From Streptacidiphilus pinicola (GTDB taxonomy: Bacteria > Actinomycetota > Actinomycetes > Streptomycetales > Streptomycetaceae), in the NCBI RefSeq assembly GCF_003258295.1, contig NZ_QKYN01000039.1:1-64000 (forward strand): a stretch of 64,000 bases of DNA, given 5' to 3'. Positions 45,047 to 53,564 of this stretch are shown in pieces. The position numbers and the translations under genes were made by a program. Under the pieces are notes generated by a model that saw only the letters and a list, made by a program, of their open reading frames with translations, made no database searches and was not told where the DNA came from. Within the stretch, counting starts at the first letter, position 1, and each line of letters starts with the position of its first letter.

Positions 45047-46002
45047 GCCCGCCTCCCCTCGCGCCCGGCGACCAGCTCGTCGACGGAGACGCTGAGCAGG
45101 CCGGGGTCGACCGGGGCGCGGTCCTCGACCCGCTCGCCGGCTCCGGGCCGGGCCCGGCTGGCCGCCCAGTCGACCAGGTGGCGGTAGCAGGCGCGCTTGT
45201 CGGCCGGGCTCAGCGGCGCCCGCCGGACCACCGAGACGAAACCCCAGACGTACTCGGCGAGCAGACGGGGTGTCGGGTGCAGCGGCCCGGCCCGGCGCGG
45301 GTCGAGGTTGACGCAGCGGGAGCGCTTGTCCGGGTTGGCCCGCTCGGCGCGGGTGGGGTGGTCGCGGCGGAAGTACAGCAGCTCCGGCACCTGGTGGAAC
45401 GGCCCGTGCAGGGCGATCTCGGCGACGAAGGTGCGGTCGGCGTGGTGGTAGCTGTCGAGCGGCTTCACCCGGCGCAGCACGTCGGCGCGGATCACCCCGT
45501 AGTAGTCGTCGCCGCCGGGCTCGAACAGCAGGCTGCGGAAGCGCTCGGGCGCGCGGGGCGAGTCGGTGGCGATCCGGTACTCGTAGGGGACCTTGACCTT
45601 GCCGTCCTCGTCGACGACGGCCTCGTCGGCGTGCGCGAGGATCACCCCCGGTCGCTCGTCCAGCGCCTCCACGCAGCGCCGCAGCAGGTCCCGGGCGTAG
45701 AGGTCGTCGTGCGAGGCCCACTTGAACAGCTCGCCGCGGCTCTCGTCGAAGACGTGGCCGTGGTTCGGCGCGGCCCCGATGTTCCGGGGCAGCCGCAGGT
45801 AGCGGATGCGCGAGTCCCGCGCGGCGTACCGGCGGCAGATGTCCGCGGTCCCGTCGGTCGAGGCGTTGTCCGAGATGACGAGTTCGAAGTCCTCGAAGGT
45901 CTGGCCCAGCAGGGCGTCGAGCGACTCGGCGAGGTACTCCTCGCCGTTGTAGACGGGCAGGCCGATGCTCAGCCGGGGCCGGGCGGTCCTGGGCGCGGTC
46001 AT
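45043..46002 (-). CDS. Glycosyltransferase family 2
   Basis: The 319-residue GT-A enzyme begins RLSIGLPVYNGEEYLAESLDALLGQTF, has the nucleotide-binding stretch VISDNASTDGT, and the metal motif in KWASHDDLYARDLL. It should add a sugar to the growing repeat on the cytoplasmic face. Donor and acceptor are unknown. It starts 7 bases after the flippase stop. Confidence 0.9.
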   Translation of the reverse strand: MTAPRTARPRLSIGLPVYNGEEYLAESLDALLGQTFEDFELVISDNASTDGTADICRRYAARDSRIRYLRLPRNIGAAPNHGHVFDESRGELFKWASHDDLYARDLLRRCVEALDERPGVILAHADEAVVDEDGKVKVPYEYRIATDSPRAPERFRSLLFEPGGDDYYGVIRADVLRRVKPLDSYHHADRTFVAEIALHGPFHQVPELLYFRRDHPTRAERANPDKRSRCVNLDPRRAGPLHPTPRLLAEYVWGFVSVVRRAPLSPADKRACYRHLVDWAASRARPGAGERVEDRAPVDPGLLSVSVDELVAGREGRRA

Positions 46003-46009
46003 GGCGTCC

Positions 46010-47311
46010 TCACTTCACGGATGGGTTCTCTTGGTGCTCGCGCAGGGCGGTCCGCAGTTGCAGCCACCACACGACCGAGCCGCTGAAGGTCGCGGCGGCG
46101 GCGCCCCAGGCGGAGCCGACGGTGCCGGCCACGGCCGCCCCGCCGATCCCGCCGCCCGCGTAGCAGGCGGAGGCGAAAAGCTGGCCGCGCAGGCTGCGCC
46201 GGGCCACGCCGAGCGCGCGCAGCCCGGCCGTCGCGCCGATGCCGAGGCTGGCGCCGGCGACGCTGAGGGTGGCCGGCACGATGAGCTGCTCGGAGGAGTG
46301 CCAGACCCCGCCGAGCAGGAGGTGGCCGACCCGGTCCGGCATCAGCAGCAGCGCCCCGCCCCAGAGCAGCGCCGCGACGGCCTGCCCGACGCTGAGCAGC
46401 AGGCAGAACTGGCCCAGCCGGTGCGGGGCCCGCCGCAGCACCCGCGCCGCCTCCGCCACGGTGACCAGGGACAGCCCGGTCAGCACCGCGTAGAACGGCC
46501 CGAGCAGCAGCTCGACGCCCCGGACCACCCCCACCGCGCTGACCCCGACGAGCGCGGTGAGTCCGGACGCCCGCAGCTGGTACGCGCCGCTGAGGCTGAC
46601 GTTCTCGACCAGGTACCGGTAGCCGAGGTCGCGCTGCTCGCGCAGCCATCCGCGCACTCCGGTCACCTGCGGCCGGAGGCCGGACTGGAGGCAGCCGTAG
46701 CCCGCGGCCACCGCGGCGGAGGCGCCCCAGGCGAGCAGGAAGGCGGCCACGCTGCCCACCCGGGCCGCCACCACCATGGCCGGGATCAACGCCACGCCCC
46801 AGACGACGTCGTTGGCGAACGCCTTCCGCCCGGTGCCGGCCGCGAAGAACGAGAACCGCCAGGCGTCCTGGAGCAGCAGGCCCGGCAGGATGACGCCGAG
46901 GCTCACGTACGCGGACCCCACCTGGCCGCCGACGCCCAGGCCGAGCACCAGACACGCCGTGCCGAGCGCGGCCCCGACCCCGAGCGCGGTGCCCGTCGCC
47001 TTGGCCACCGCTCCGCGCCAGGACGCGACCGGCACACCGCTGAAGCGCACCATGAGCGGGTCGGTGGCCAGACCGCGGGAGACGTTGATGACCACGCCGT
47101 AGGTCGCCCACGCCAGGCTGAACACACCGAAGGCGGCCAGCCCCAGCGAGCGGGCGACATAGATCCCCACCGCGAAGTTGCTGAGGCTGCAGGCCGCCTG
47201 GTCGGCCAGCCCCCAGGACAGCCGGCCGGCCACGGCCCGCGTGGCGGTCCGCCAGGCGGGGGCGGCTCCGGTCGCGGTCCCCGGCGGCGCCGTCCCGCTG
47301 TCCGTGGTCAC
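46010..47311 (-). CDS. Wzx-like polysaccharide flippase
   Basis: The 433-residue polytopic protein has about 12-14 membrane segments and is of the MOP/oligosaccharide-flippase type (LADQAACSLSNFAVGIYVARSLGLAAFGVFSLAWA). It should move lipid-linked repeat units across the membrane for the Wzy protein encoded upstream. GTG 47311 overlaps the DUF4910 gene by four bases. Confidence 0.88.
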   Translation of the reverse strand: MTTDSGTAPPGTATGAAPAWRTATRAVAGRLSWGLADQAACSLSNFAVGIYVARSLGLAAFGVFSLAWATYGVVINVSRGLATDPLMVRFSGVPVASWRGAVAKATGTALGVGAALGTACLVLGLGVGGQVGSAYVSLGVILPGLLLQDAWRFSFFAAGTGRKAFANDVVWGVALIPAMVVAARVGSVAAFLLAWGASAAVAAGYGCLQSGLRPQVTGVRGWLREQRDLGYRYLVENVSLSGAYQLRASGLTALVGVSAVGVVRGVELLLGPFYAVLTGLSLVTVAEAARVLRRAPHRLGQFCLLLSVGQAVAALLWGGALLLMPDRVGHLLLGGVWHSSEQLIVPATLSVAGASLGIGATAGLRALGVARRSLRGQLFASACYAGGGIGGAAVAGTVGSAWGAAAATFSGSVVWWLQLRTALREHQENPSVK

Positions 47312-48585
47312 GGGCTCCCCGCCTTGATCAGCCCGGCCTCGTCCAGGGCGTCGGCCGCGGCGGCCACCGACGCGAACGGCAGGCCGGACCGCTCGGCGAC
47401 GTCCAGCAGGCTGTGCTCTCCGTCGGAGAGGTTGAGCACCCACAGCATGGCCAACTGGGCGTCCTTCGCGTCGCTGCGGCCGCCGAGCGACCCGTACAGC
47501 CCTCGGCGGCCCAACTGCGGTTCGCCGTAGGGGCTGAGGTTGAGGTAGCGCCGGTTGCGGTCCAGCACCGCGCAGGCCTCGCGGCAGACGGCCAGGGTGT
47601 CGGCCATCGCCTCCGGGGAGACGAAGTCCAGGTTGTCCGCCGAGGTGTGGTACTCGGGGTAGCCGGCGTACGGGGTCCGGGTGAGCGAGCCCACGCCGAG
47701 GTCGAAGCCGGGTGAGCAGAACTGCCGCTCGTCGTAGCCGTAGGGCGTGAACTCCACGACGCGGTGCGGGCGTTCGGATGCGGTCAGCACGTGCTGCAGC
47801 ACCCGGTCGATGTCCGCGTCGCCGCGCCTGCTCCGCTTGTACGTCAGCTGCCCGGGGTCGCCCGCGCAGGCCAGCACCAGCCCGTGGCGGACCCGTTCCA
47901 CTCGGTTGCGGGCCAGCCAGGTGATCGCCCCGATGGTGCCGGGGGCGAACAGGAAGCGGTAGGTGTACCACGGGGTCCGCTCCGCCAACTCCCGGGCCAG
48001 GAAGGTCGCCACCGCGATCCCGGCCAGATTGTCGTTGGCCAGCGAGGGGTGGCAGACGTGGCAGGAGACGATCACCTCCTCGGCGACCTGACCGGGCACC
48101 ACGTGCTCGGCGTAGGTGAGGTGGCCGTCCGCGAGGGTGGAGTCGATCCGCACCTCGTACTCGCCGTCCGGCAGCGCGTCCAGGGTCTCCTGGGACAGGC
48201 AGAACCCCCACGTCGGCGCGTAGTAGCTGGTGCGGTAGGGCACCAGGGTCGGCTGCTCCGGCAGGGTGTGCAGATGGGCGCGGAGCTCGGCGAGCGGCAT
48301 GGTGGCCGACACCGGCACGCTGTAGCCGAGCACGTGGAGGTTGGACGCGGCGAAGTCGACGACCCGGCGGCCGGTGGTGTCGGCGACGTACGCGTCGCGG
48401 ATGTTCCACTCCTGCGGCACCGTCCAGTCGAGCACCTGAGTCCCCGTCGGCACCTCGTGCACGTCCAGCGGCAGGTACTCGCCGACGATGTCCAGGGTGG
48501 CGCGCACCCCGTCGCCGGTGATGCTCCGGCAGAGCGGGTACAGCCGCTCCACCAGCCCGTACATGTCCTCGCCGGTCGAGCTCAT
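47308..48585 (-). CDS. DUF4910/DUF2172 putative M28-like aminopeptidase domain protein
   Basis: The 425-residue protein matches the DUF4910 family that is frequent in O-antigen clusters. It begins MYGLVERLYPLCRSITGDG, and has metallopeptidase-like stretches SCHVCHPSLANDNLAG and YPEYHTSADNLDFV, in which His and Asp residues could bind zinc. A winged-helix-like tail ends it. Function in polysaccharide synthesis is unproven; hydrolysis of an amide on a sugar intermediate is possible. ATG overlaps the epimerase stop. Confidence 0.85.
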   Translation of the reverse strand: MSSTGEDMYGLVERLYPLCRSITGDGVRATLDIVGEYLPLDVHEVPTGTQVLDWTVPQEWNIRDAYVADTTGRRVVDFAASNLHVLGYSVPVSATMPLAELRAHLHTLPEQPTLVPYRTSYYAPTWGFCLSQETLDALPDGEYEVRIDSTLADGHLTYAEHVVPGQVAEEVIVSCHVCHPSLANDNLAGIAVATFLARELAERTPWYTYRFLFAPGTIGAITWLARNRVERVRHGLVLACAGDPGQLTYKRSRRGDADIDRVLQHVLTASERPHRVVEFTPYGYDERQFCSPGFDLGVGSLTRTPYAGYPEYHTSADNLDFVSPEAMADTLAVCREACAVLDRNRRYLNLSPYGEPQLGRRGLYGSLGGRSDAKDAQLAMLWVLNLSDGEHSLLDVAERSGLPFASVAAAADALDEAGLIKAGSP

Positions 48586-49607
48586 CGGCGCCACCGCAGG
48601 GTCTCGTCGACGGACCCGGCCTCGGCGGCCGCGCGGAGCACGGCCAGCCGGGTGAAGCGCCGCTCGAAGTCCACCGCGGTCAGCCCGTGGGCCCGGTAGG
48701 CGTCGGCGAGTTCGAGCGCGCCGCGTTTGACCGACCACTCGCAGTCGAAGCCGGGCACCGCGGCGCGGAACCGGGAGAAGTCCACCCGGTACGAGCGCGG
48801 GTCGGCGCCGGTCTCCCCGGTGATCACCACCTGTGACCCGGCGACGGCCTCGGCGACCTGACCGGCGATCTCGGCGACCGTGACGTTGTTGCTCTCGCTG
48901 CCAATGTTGAACGCCCGGTCGTGCACCGCCTCCCGGGGCGCTTCGAGGGCGGCCGTGAAGGCCCGCGCGATGTCGGCGGCGTGCACCAGCGGGCGCCACG
49001 GGGTGCCGTCGGAGAGCACCCGGACCTCGCCGGACAGGCAGGCGTGGCCCACCAGGTTGTTCAGCACGATGTCGGCGCGGAGCCGGGGCGAGTGGCCGAA
49101 CGCGGTGGCGTTGCGCATGTACACCGGGGTGAAGTCCCCGTCGGCCAGCGCGTGCAGGTCGTCCTCCACCCGCACCTTGGACTCCGCGTAGGGCGTCACC
49201 GGGCGCAGCGGGGCGTCCTCGGCGACCAGGTCGTCGCCGCCGGCGGCTCCGTAGACCGAGCAGGTCGAGGCGTACAGGAACCGTCGTACCCCGGCGTCGC
49301 GGGCCAGCCGGGCCAGCCGCACGGACGCGCGGTGGTTGATGTCGTAGGTGAGCTCGGGCGCCAGCGACCCCAGCGGGTCGTTGGAGAGCGCGGCCAGGTG
49401 GATCACCGCGTCCACGCCCGCCAGGTGGTCGGCCGTGACGTCGCGCAGGTCCACCCGCACCCCGGGCGGGTCGGCGGGCGTCGGGCCCAGCACGCAGTCG
49501 GCGAAGAGGCCGGCGTCGAGGCCGACGACCTCGTGTCCGGCGGCGGTGAGGATCGGGGCCATCACGGTGCCCAGGTAGCCCTGGTGTCCGGTCAGCAGCA
49601 CGCGCAC
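48582..49607 (-). CDS. NAD-dependent epimerase/dehydratase
   Basis: The 341-residue extended SDR protein has VLLTGHQGYLGTVMAPIL (NAD loop) and the YxxxK pair in VTPYAESKVRVEDDL, with STCSVYG providing the Ser. It should modify a nucleotide sugar, perhaps the CDP-sugar made after RfbF. GTG 49607 follows GGGGGA closely. Confidence 0.88.
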   Translation of the reverse strand: MRVLLTGHQGYLGTVMAPILTAAGHEVVGLDAGLFADCVLGPTPADPPGVRVDLRDVTADHLAGVDAVIHLAALSNDPLGSLAPELTYDINHRASVRLARLARDAGVRRFLYASTCSVYGAAGGDDLVAEDAPLRPVTPYAESKVRVEDDLHALADGDFTPVYMRNATAFGHSPRLRADIVLNNLVGHACLSGEVRVLSDGTPWRPLVHAADIARAFTAALEAPREAVHDRAFNIGSESNNVTVAEIAGQVAEAVAGSQVVITGETGADPRSYRVDFSRFRAAVPGFDCEWSVKRGALELADAYRAHGLTAVDFERRFTRLAVLRAAAEAGSVDETLRWRR

Positions 49608-49610
49608 GGG

Positions 49611-50258
49611 TCAATCCCCCAGGTTCAGAGTGAGTTTGGTGACGGCGAACGCCTCGGCGTAGCGCGCGTGGCATTCGATGCCACGGATCCGGGCGAGCCC
49701 GAGGAAGGCCTCGCGGTCGTACCAGGGCCGGTGCCGTTGTGAGGGGTAGTGCTCCTGCAGCAGCCGCACCTTGCGCTCGGCCGTGTCCGGCGAGAGCGGC
49801 TGGTAGGCGGCCGGGCGGCCGAGATCGCCGTCCCACTTGGTGATCTCGTAGCCGAGCACGAGGTGGTCGCGGAAGGCGGTGGTCATCAGCTTCGCGAGGC
49901 CCCGGTGGTCCTGGTGCGCGTCGTCGGTGCGTGGCGCCAGCACCAGGTCGGGGTCGCTCTGCGCGCGCAGCTCCTCGACGGCCGCCTTGGCCTCGTCCCA
50001 GTGCGCGGGCAGCCGTCCGTCCGGCACCTTGTGGACGGTCAACCGGAGTTCGGCGTCCGGGCAGAAGGCGGCGAGCGCGGCGTGCTCCTCCCGTTCCCGC
50101 TCGGTGCCACCGCCGGAGAGCACCATGGCGTCCACACGCAGGCCCGGCCGGGCGCGGCTCATGGCCAGCAGCGTGCCGCCGGCGCCGATGGCGATGTCGT
50201 CGCAGTGCGCGCCCACCGCGACGATCCGGTGCAGCCGCCCGGTCCCGAGCCGGATCAC
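49611..50258 (-). CDS. PIG-L-family deacetylase
   Basis: The 215-residue protein has the metal motif VGAHCDDIAIGAGGTL and the second His segment in DDAHQDHRGLAKLM, as in LmbE/PIG-L N-deacetylases. It likely removes an acyl group from an amino sugar or a linked side chain. GTG 50258 overlaps the RfbF stop by four bases. Confidence 0.88.
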   Translation of the reverse strand: MIRLGTGRLHRIVAVGAHCDDIAIGAGGTLLAMSRARPGLRVDAMVLSGGGTEREREEHAALAAFCPDAELRLTVHKVPDGRLPAHWDEAKAAVEELRAQSDPDLVLAPRTDDAHQDHRGLAKLMTTAFRDHLVLGYEITKWDGDLGRPAAYQPLSPDTAERKVRLLQEHYPSQRHRPWYDREAFLGLARIRGIECHARYAEAFAVTKLTLNLGD

Positions 50259-51058
50259 GCGGTACCCACCGCGGCGCCGTCCCGGTCCCGTTCCCAGACG
50301 ACCCAAGGGCGGTCGCCACGGGTGTAGGCGGCGTCGAGCTGGGCCCGCTCCTTCACGGTGTCGGTCGGCTTCCAGAAGCCGCGGTGCCGGTAGGCGGCCA
50401 GCCGGCCGCGCTTGGCCAGTTGGGCGCAGCCGTCGGCCACCAGGTCGCCGTTCTCCGGGATGTGGTCGAAGACCTCCTGCCGGAGCACGAAGTAGCCGCC
50501 GTTCTCCCACAGCGGCATCTCGCTGACCGCGGTGATGCCGCCCACCATGCCGTCCTCGCCCAGGTCCACGCAGTGGAACGAGGACTGCGGCGGCACCACC
50601 ATCAGCGACGCGCCGGCGTCGACCCCGGCGAACCGGTCGATCATCTCCGGCAGCGGGGCGTCGGTGAGCACGTCGGCGTAGTTGGCGAGGAACATCTCGT
50701 CGCCGTCCAGGTGGTGCCGCACCCGGCGCAGCCGCTCACCGATCGGCGACTCGATCCCGGTCTGCGCGAAGGTGATCGTCCAGTCGGCGATGTCCGTGGA
50801 CAGCAGCTCGGTCCGGCCGTAGCGCAGCACGAAGTCGTTGGAGGTCGTCTCCTCGTAGTTGAGGAAGAACTCCTTGATGTGGTGCGCCCCGTAGCCGAGG
50901 CAGAGGATGAAGTCCTTGTGCCCGTAGTGCGCGTAGTAGCGCATGACGTGCCAGATCAGCGGGCGCGGGCCGACCATCGCCATGGGCTTGGGGGTGTCGT
51001 CGGAGGCGCCGTTGCGCATGCGCTGTCCGTAACCGCCGCAGAACAGGACGACCTTCAT
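50255..51058 (-). CDS. rfbF: Glucose-1-phosphate cytidylyltransferase-like nucleotidyltransferase
   Basis: The 267-residue protein has the nucleotidyltransferase start MKVVLFCGGYGQRM, then TPKPMAMVGPRPLIWHVMRYYAHYG, which is diagnostic of RfbF. It should make CDP-glucose or a related CDP-hexose from CTP and sugar 1-phosphate, the entry to 6-deoxy and branched CDP-sugars. The expected CDP-glucose 4,6-dehydratase is not seen unless the 48582 protein fills that role. ATG overlaps the methyltransferase stop. Confidence 0.88.
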   Translation of the reverse strand: MKVVLFCGGYGQRMRNGASDDTPKPMAMVGPRPLIWHVMRYYAHYGHKDFILCLGYGAHHIKEFFLNYEETTSNDFVLRYGRTELLSTDIADWTITFAQTGIESPIGERLRRVRHHLDGDEMFLANYADVLTDAPLPEMIDRFAGVDAGASLMVVPPQSSFHCVDLGEDGMVGGITAVSEMPLWENGGYFVLRQEVFDHIPENGDLVADGCAQLAKRGRLAAYRHRGFWKPTDTVKERAQLDAAYTRGDRPWVVWERDRDGAAVGTA

Positions 51059-52290
51059 CGCTCCACCTCGACAATGCTCAGTTCCGGGATGGGAAAGACC
51101 AGTCGGCCGCCCCAGGCGTGCACGAACGCGAGTTGCTCGACCAGTTCGGCCCGCAGGTTCCACGGCAGGACGAGCACGTAGTCGGGCCGGTCGACGGCGA
51201 TCTGCTCGGGCGGCAGGATCGGAATCCGGGTGCCGGGGGTGAACCGGCCGTGCTTGTAGGGGTTCCGGTCCACCGTGTACGGCAGCAGGTCGGGCCGGAT
51301 GCCGCAGTGGTTGAGCAGGGTGTTGCCCTTGCCCGGGGCGCCGTAGCCGACCACCGTCTCGCCGCGGTCGGCCGCCTCGATCAGGAACCGCAGCAGGTCC
51401 CGGCGGACCTTGGCCACCCGGGCGGAGAACTCGGTGTAGCCGGACAGCTCCTGCAGCCCGGCCGCCTTCTCCCTGGCCAGCACGTCGAGCACGCGCTGGG
51501 TCGGCTCGCCCGCCGCCTCCGCCGGCCTGGCCCAGAGCCGGACGGAGCCTCCGTGCGTCGGCAGCAGCTCGACGTCCACCAGGGTCAGGCCGCCGCTCGC
51601 CAACGCGCGGATCGCGGACGCGACCGTGTAGTACTGGAAGTGCTCGTGGTAGATGGTGTCGTACTGGTTCTGCTCAATCAGGGTCAGCAGGTGCTGCACC
51701 TCGATCGAGACCCAGCCGTCGTCGGCGACCAGGGCCCGCAGCCCCTCGGTGAACCCGACCACGTCCGGGATGTGCGCGTACACGTTGTTCGCCACGACCA
51801 GGTCCGCCGGACCGTGCTCGGCGCGGACCGCCGCACCGGTGTCCGGGGAGAGGAACGCGGTGAGCGTGGGCACCCCGGCCTCCCGCGCCGTGGCACCGAC
51901 GTTCGCCGACGGCTCGATGCCGAGGCACCGGATGCCGCGGTCCACCACATGCCGCAGCAGGTAGCCGTCGTTGCTCGCGACCTCGGTCACGAAGGCGTCC
52001 GGTCCGAGGTCCAGCCGCCGGACCGCGTCGGCGACGAAGGTCCGGGCATGCTCCACCCAGGAGGTCGAGTAGGAGGAGAAGTACGCGTACTCGGTGAACG
52101 TCTCCTCCGGCGTGACCAGCGGCGGGATCTGCGCCAGCCAGCAGTCGGTGCAGACCCGCAGGTGCAGCGGGTACGCCGGCTCCGGCCGGTCCAGTTCGTC
52201 CGCCGCGAGAAAGCTCTCGCACGGCGGTGTCGCCCCCAGGTCGACGACGCTGGCCAGCGCCGCCGAGCCGCAGAGTCGGCATCGGGTCAT
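51055..52290 (-). CDS. SAM-dependent sugar C-methyltransferase (NovU/TylCIII-like)
   Basis: The 411-residue protein has the three-part layout of nucleotide-sugar C-methyltransferases. An N-terminal zinc knuckle (CRLCG ... VCTDCW) is followed by a Rossmann SAM domain with EVASNDGYLL and the catalytic stretch YHEHFQYYT. The C-terminal Rossmann-like domain has GYGAPGKGNTLLNHCG. It should place a methyl branch on a keto sugar. Its gene sits directly before rfbF in transcription. Confidence 0.88.
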   Translation of the reverse strand: MTRCRLCGSAALASVVDLGATPPCESFLAADELDRPEPAYPLHLRVCTDCWLAQIPPLVTPEETFTEYAYFSSYSTSWVEHARTFVADAVRRLDLGPDAFVTEVASNDGYLLRHVVDRGIRCLGIEPSANVGATAREAGVPTLTAFLSPDTGAAVRAEHGPADLVVANNVYAHIPDVVGFTEGLRALVADDGWVSIEVQHLLTLIEQNQYDTIYHEHFQYYTVASAIRALASGGLTLVDVELLPTHGGSVRLWARPAEAAGEPTQRVLDVLAREKAAGLQELSGYTEFSARVAKVRRDLLRFLIEAADRGETVVGYGAPGKGNTLLNHCGIRPDLLPYTVDRNPYKHGRFTPGTRIPILPPEQIAVDRPDYVLVLPWNLRAELVEQLAFVHAWGGRLVFPIPELSIVEVER

Positions 52291-53562
52291 CTACTGCCCC
52301 CCATCCGCGCTCGCGCGGGCATCCCCGCGCGAGGCTGTTTCTCCCGGTTCCACCGGCGGCGCGAAGTCCCCGCCGCCGGACCGCTCCGCGATCGCGGAGC
52401 GGTACCCCTCCACCAGTCGCTCCAGCCCGACAGCCGGGCTGAAACCCTGCTCGTAACGGCGCCGGGCCGCTTGGCCCATCGCCTGTCCGCGCGCCGGATC
52501 GGCGGTGATCCGGCGGATGCACGACGCGAGCGAGTCGGCCTCGCCCGGCCGGTGCAGCAACCCGGTCACCCCGTCCTCGACGAGCTCGACGAAGGCCCCG
52601 TGGCCGGCCGCGACGGTGGGGACCCCGGCCGCCATCGCCTCGACGACCACCAGGCCGAAGGCCTCCAGCCACGTCGAGGGGGCCACCACCGCGACCGACC
52701 GTGCGAGCAGCGCCCGGCTCTCCGCCCGGTCGCACAGGCCGAGGTGGCGCACGTCCTGACGGCCCGCCGCCCAGGCGGCGACCTCGCCCTCCAGTGGCCC
52801 CGCGCCGGCGACCACCAGCGGCACACCCACGCCGCCGTCCGCTGCGAGCGCGTCCCAGGCGGCCATGAGCAGCCGCAGCCCCTTGGCCTCCGCCAGCCGG
52901 CCGAGGAAGAGCACGTGTTCGCCGGCCCCGACCCGGAGCGCACCCGGGTCCGGCACGAAGTTGTGCTTCACCGCCAGCCGTTCGGCCGGCATGCCGGCCC
53001 GCACCAGGACGTCGCGCTGCGCCGCGGAGATGCAGAAGAAGCGCTCCACCCCGGACCACCACCGCCGCCGGTTGACCGCCAGGCTGACCGCCAGCGGCAC
53101 CGTCGCCAGTCGGGAACCCCGGTAGCAGCCGTGCCGGACCGCGGGCAGCGGGGCCGACCCGACGCACTCGCCGCACGGCCGCCCGTCCCGCTGCAGCGTG
53201 CCGGGCGGGCAGACCTGGGTGTAGTTGTGCAGCGTGGCGACGACGGGCACGCCGACGTCGGCGCAGGCGGCCAGCACCGCGGGCGACAGCAGCGGGAAGA
53301 CGTTGTGGACGTGCACGACATCCGGCCGCTCGGTACGGAGCCGGGCGGCGAGCTCCGCGCGGACCGCCGGGTTCCACGGCACCAGCAGCGGCACCGCCAC
53401 CTTGCCCGCCAGGGACCTGCGGGCGATGTCGTCGCTGCGGCGCTCGAGCACCTCGGCCCGGTGGCCCGCCTCGCGCAGCAGACCCACCTCCTGGTCGACG
53501 ACGTTGTTCTCCCCGCTCGGCTGCCCCGAGGAGTAGCGGTTGTGCACGACGAGGACGTGCAT
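52291..53562 (-). CDS. Glycosyltransferase family 4
   Basis: The 423-residue GT-B retaining transferase starts MHVLVVHNRYSSGQPSGENNVV and has the donor-binding E-x7-E motif in EAFGLVVVEAMAAGVPT. A cysteine-containing insert (CPPGTLQRDGRPCGECVG) is typical of one exopolysaccharide subgroup. It should add one sugar of the repeat. GGGAGG lies inside the upstream gene, 10 bases before ATG 53562. Confidence 0.9.
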   Translation of the reverse strand: MHVLVVHNRYSSGQPSGENNVVDQEVGLLREAGHRAEVLERRSDDIARRSLAGKVAVPLLVPWNPAVRAELAARLRTERPDVVHVHNVFPLLSPAVLAACADVGVPVVATLHNYTQVCPPGTLQRDGRPCGECVGSAPLPAVRHGCYRGSRLATVPLAVSLAVNRRRWWSGVERFFCISAAQRDVLVRAGMPAERLAVKHNFVPDPGALRVGAGEHVLFLGRLAEAKGLRLLMAAWDALAADGGVGVPLVVAGAGPLEGEVAAWAAGRQDVRHLGLCDRAESRALLARSVAVVAPSTWLEAFGLVVVEAMAAGVPTVAAGHGAFVELVEDGVTGLLHRPGEADSLASCIRRITADPARGQAMGQAARRRYEQGFSPAVGLERLVEGYRSAIAERSGGGDFAPPVEPGETASRGDARASADGGQ

Positions 53563-53564
53563 GC

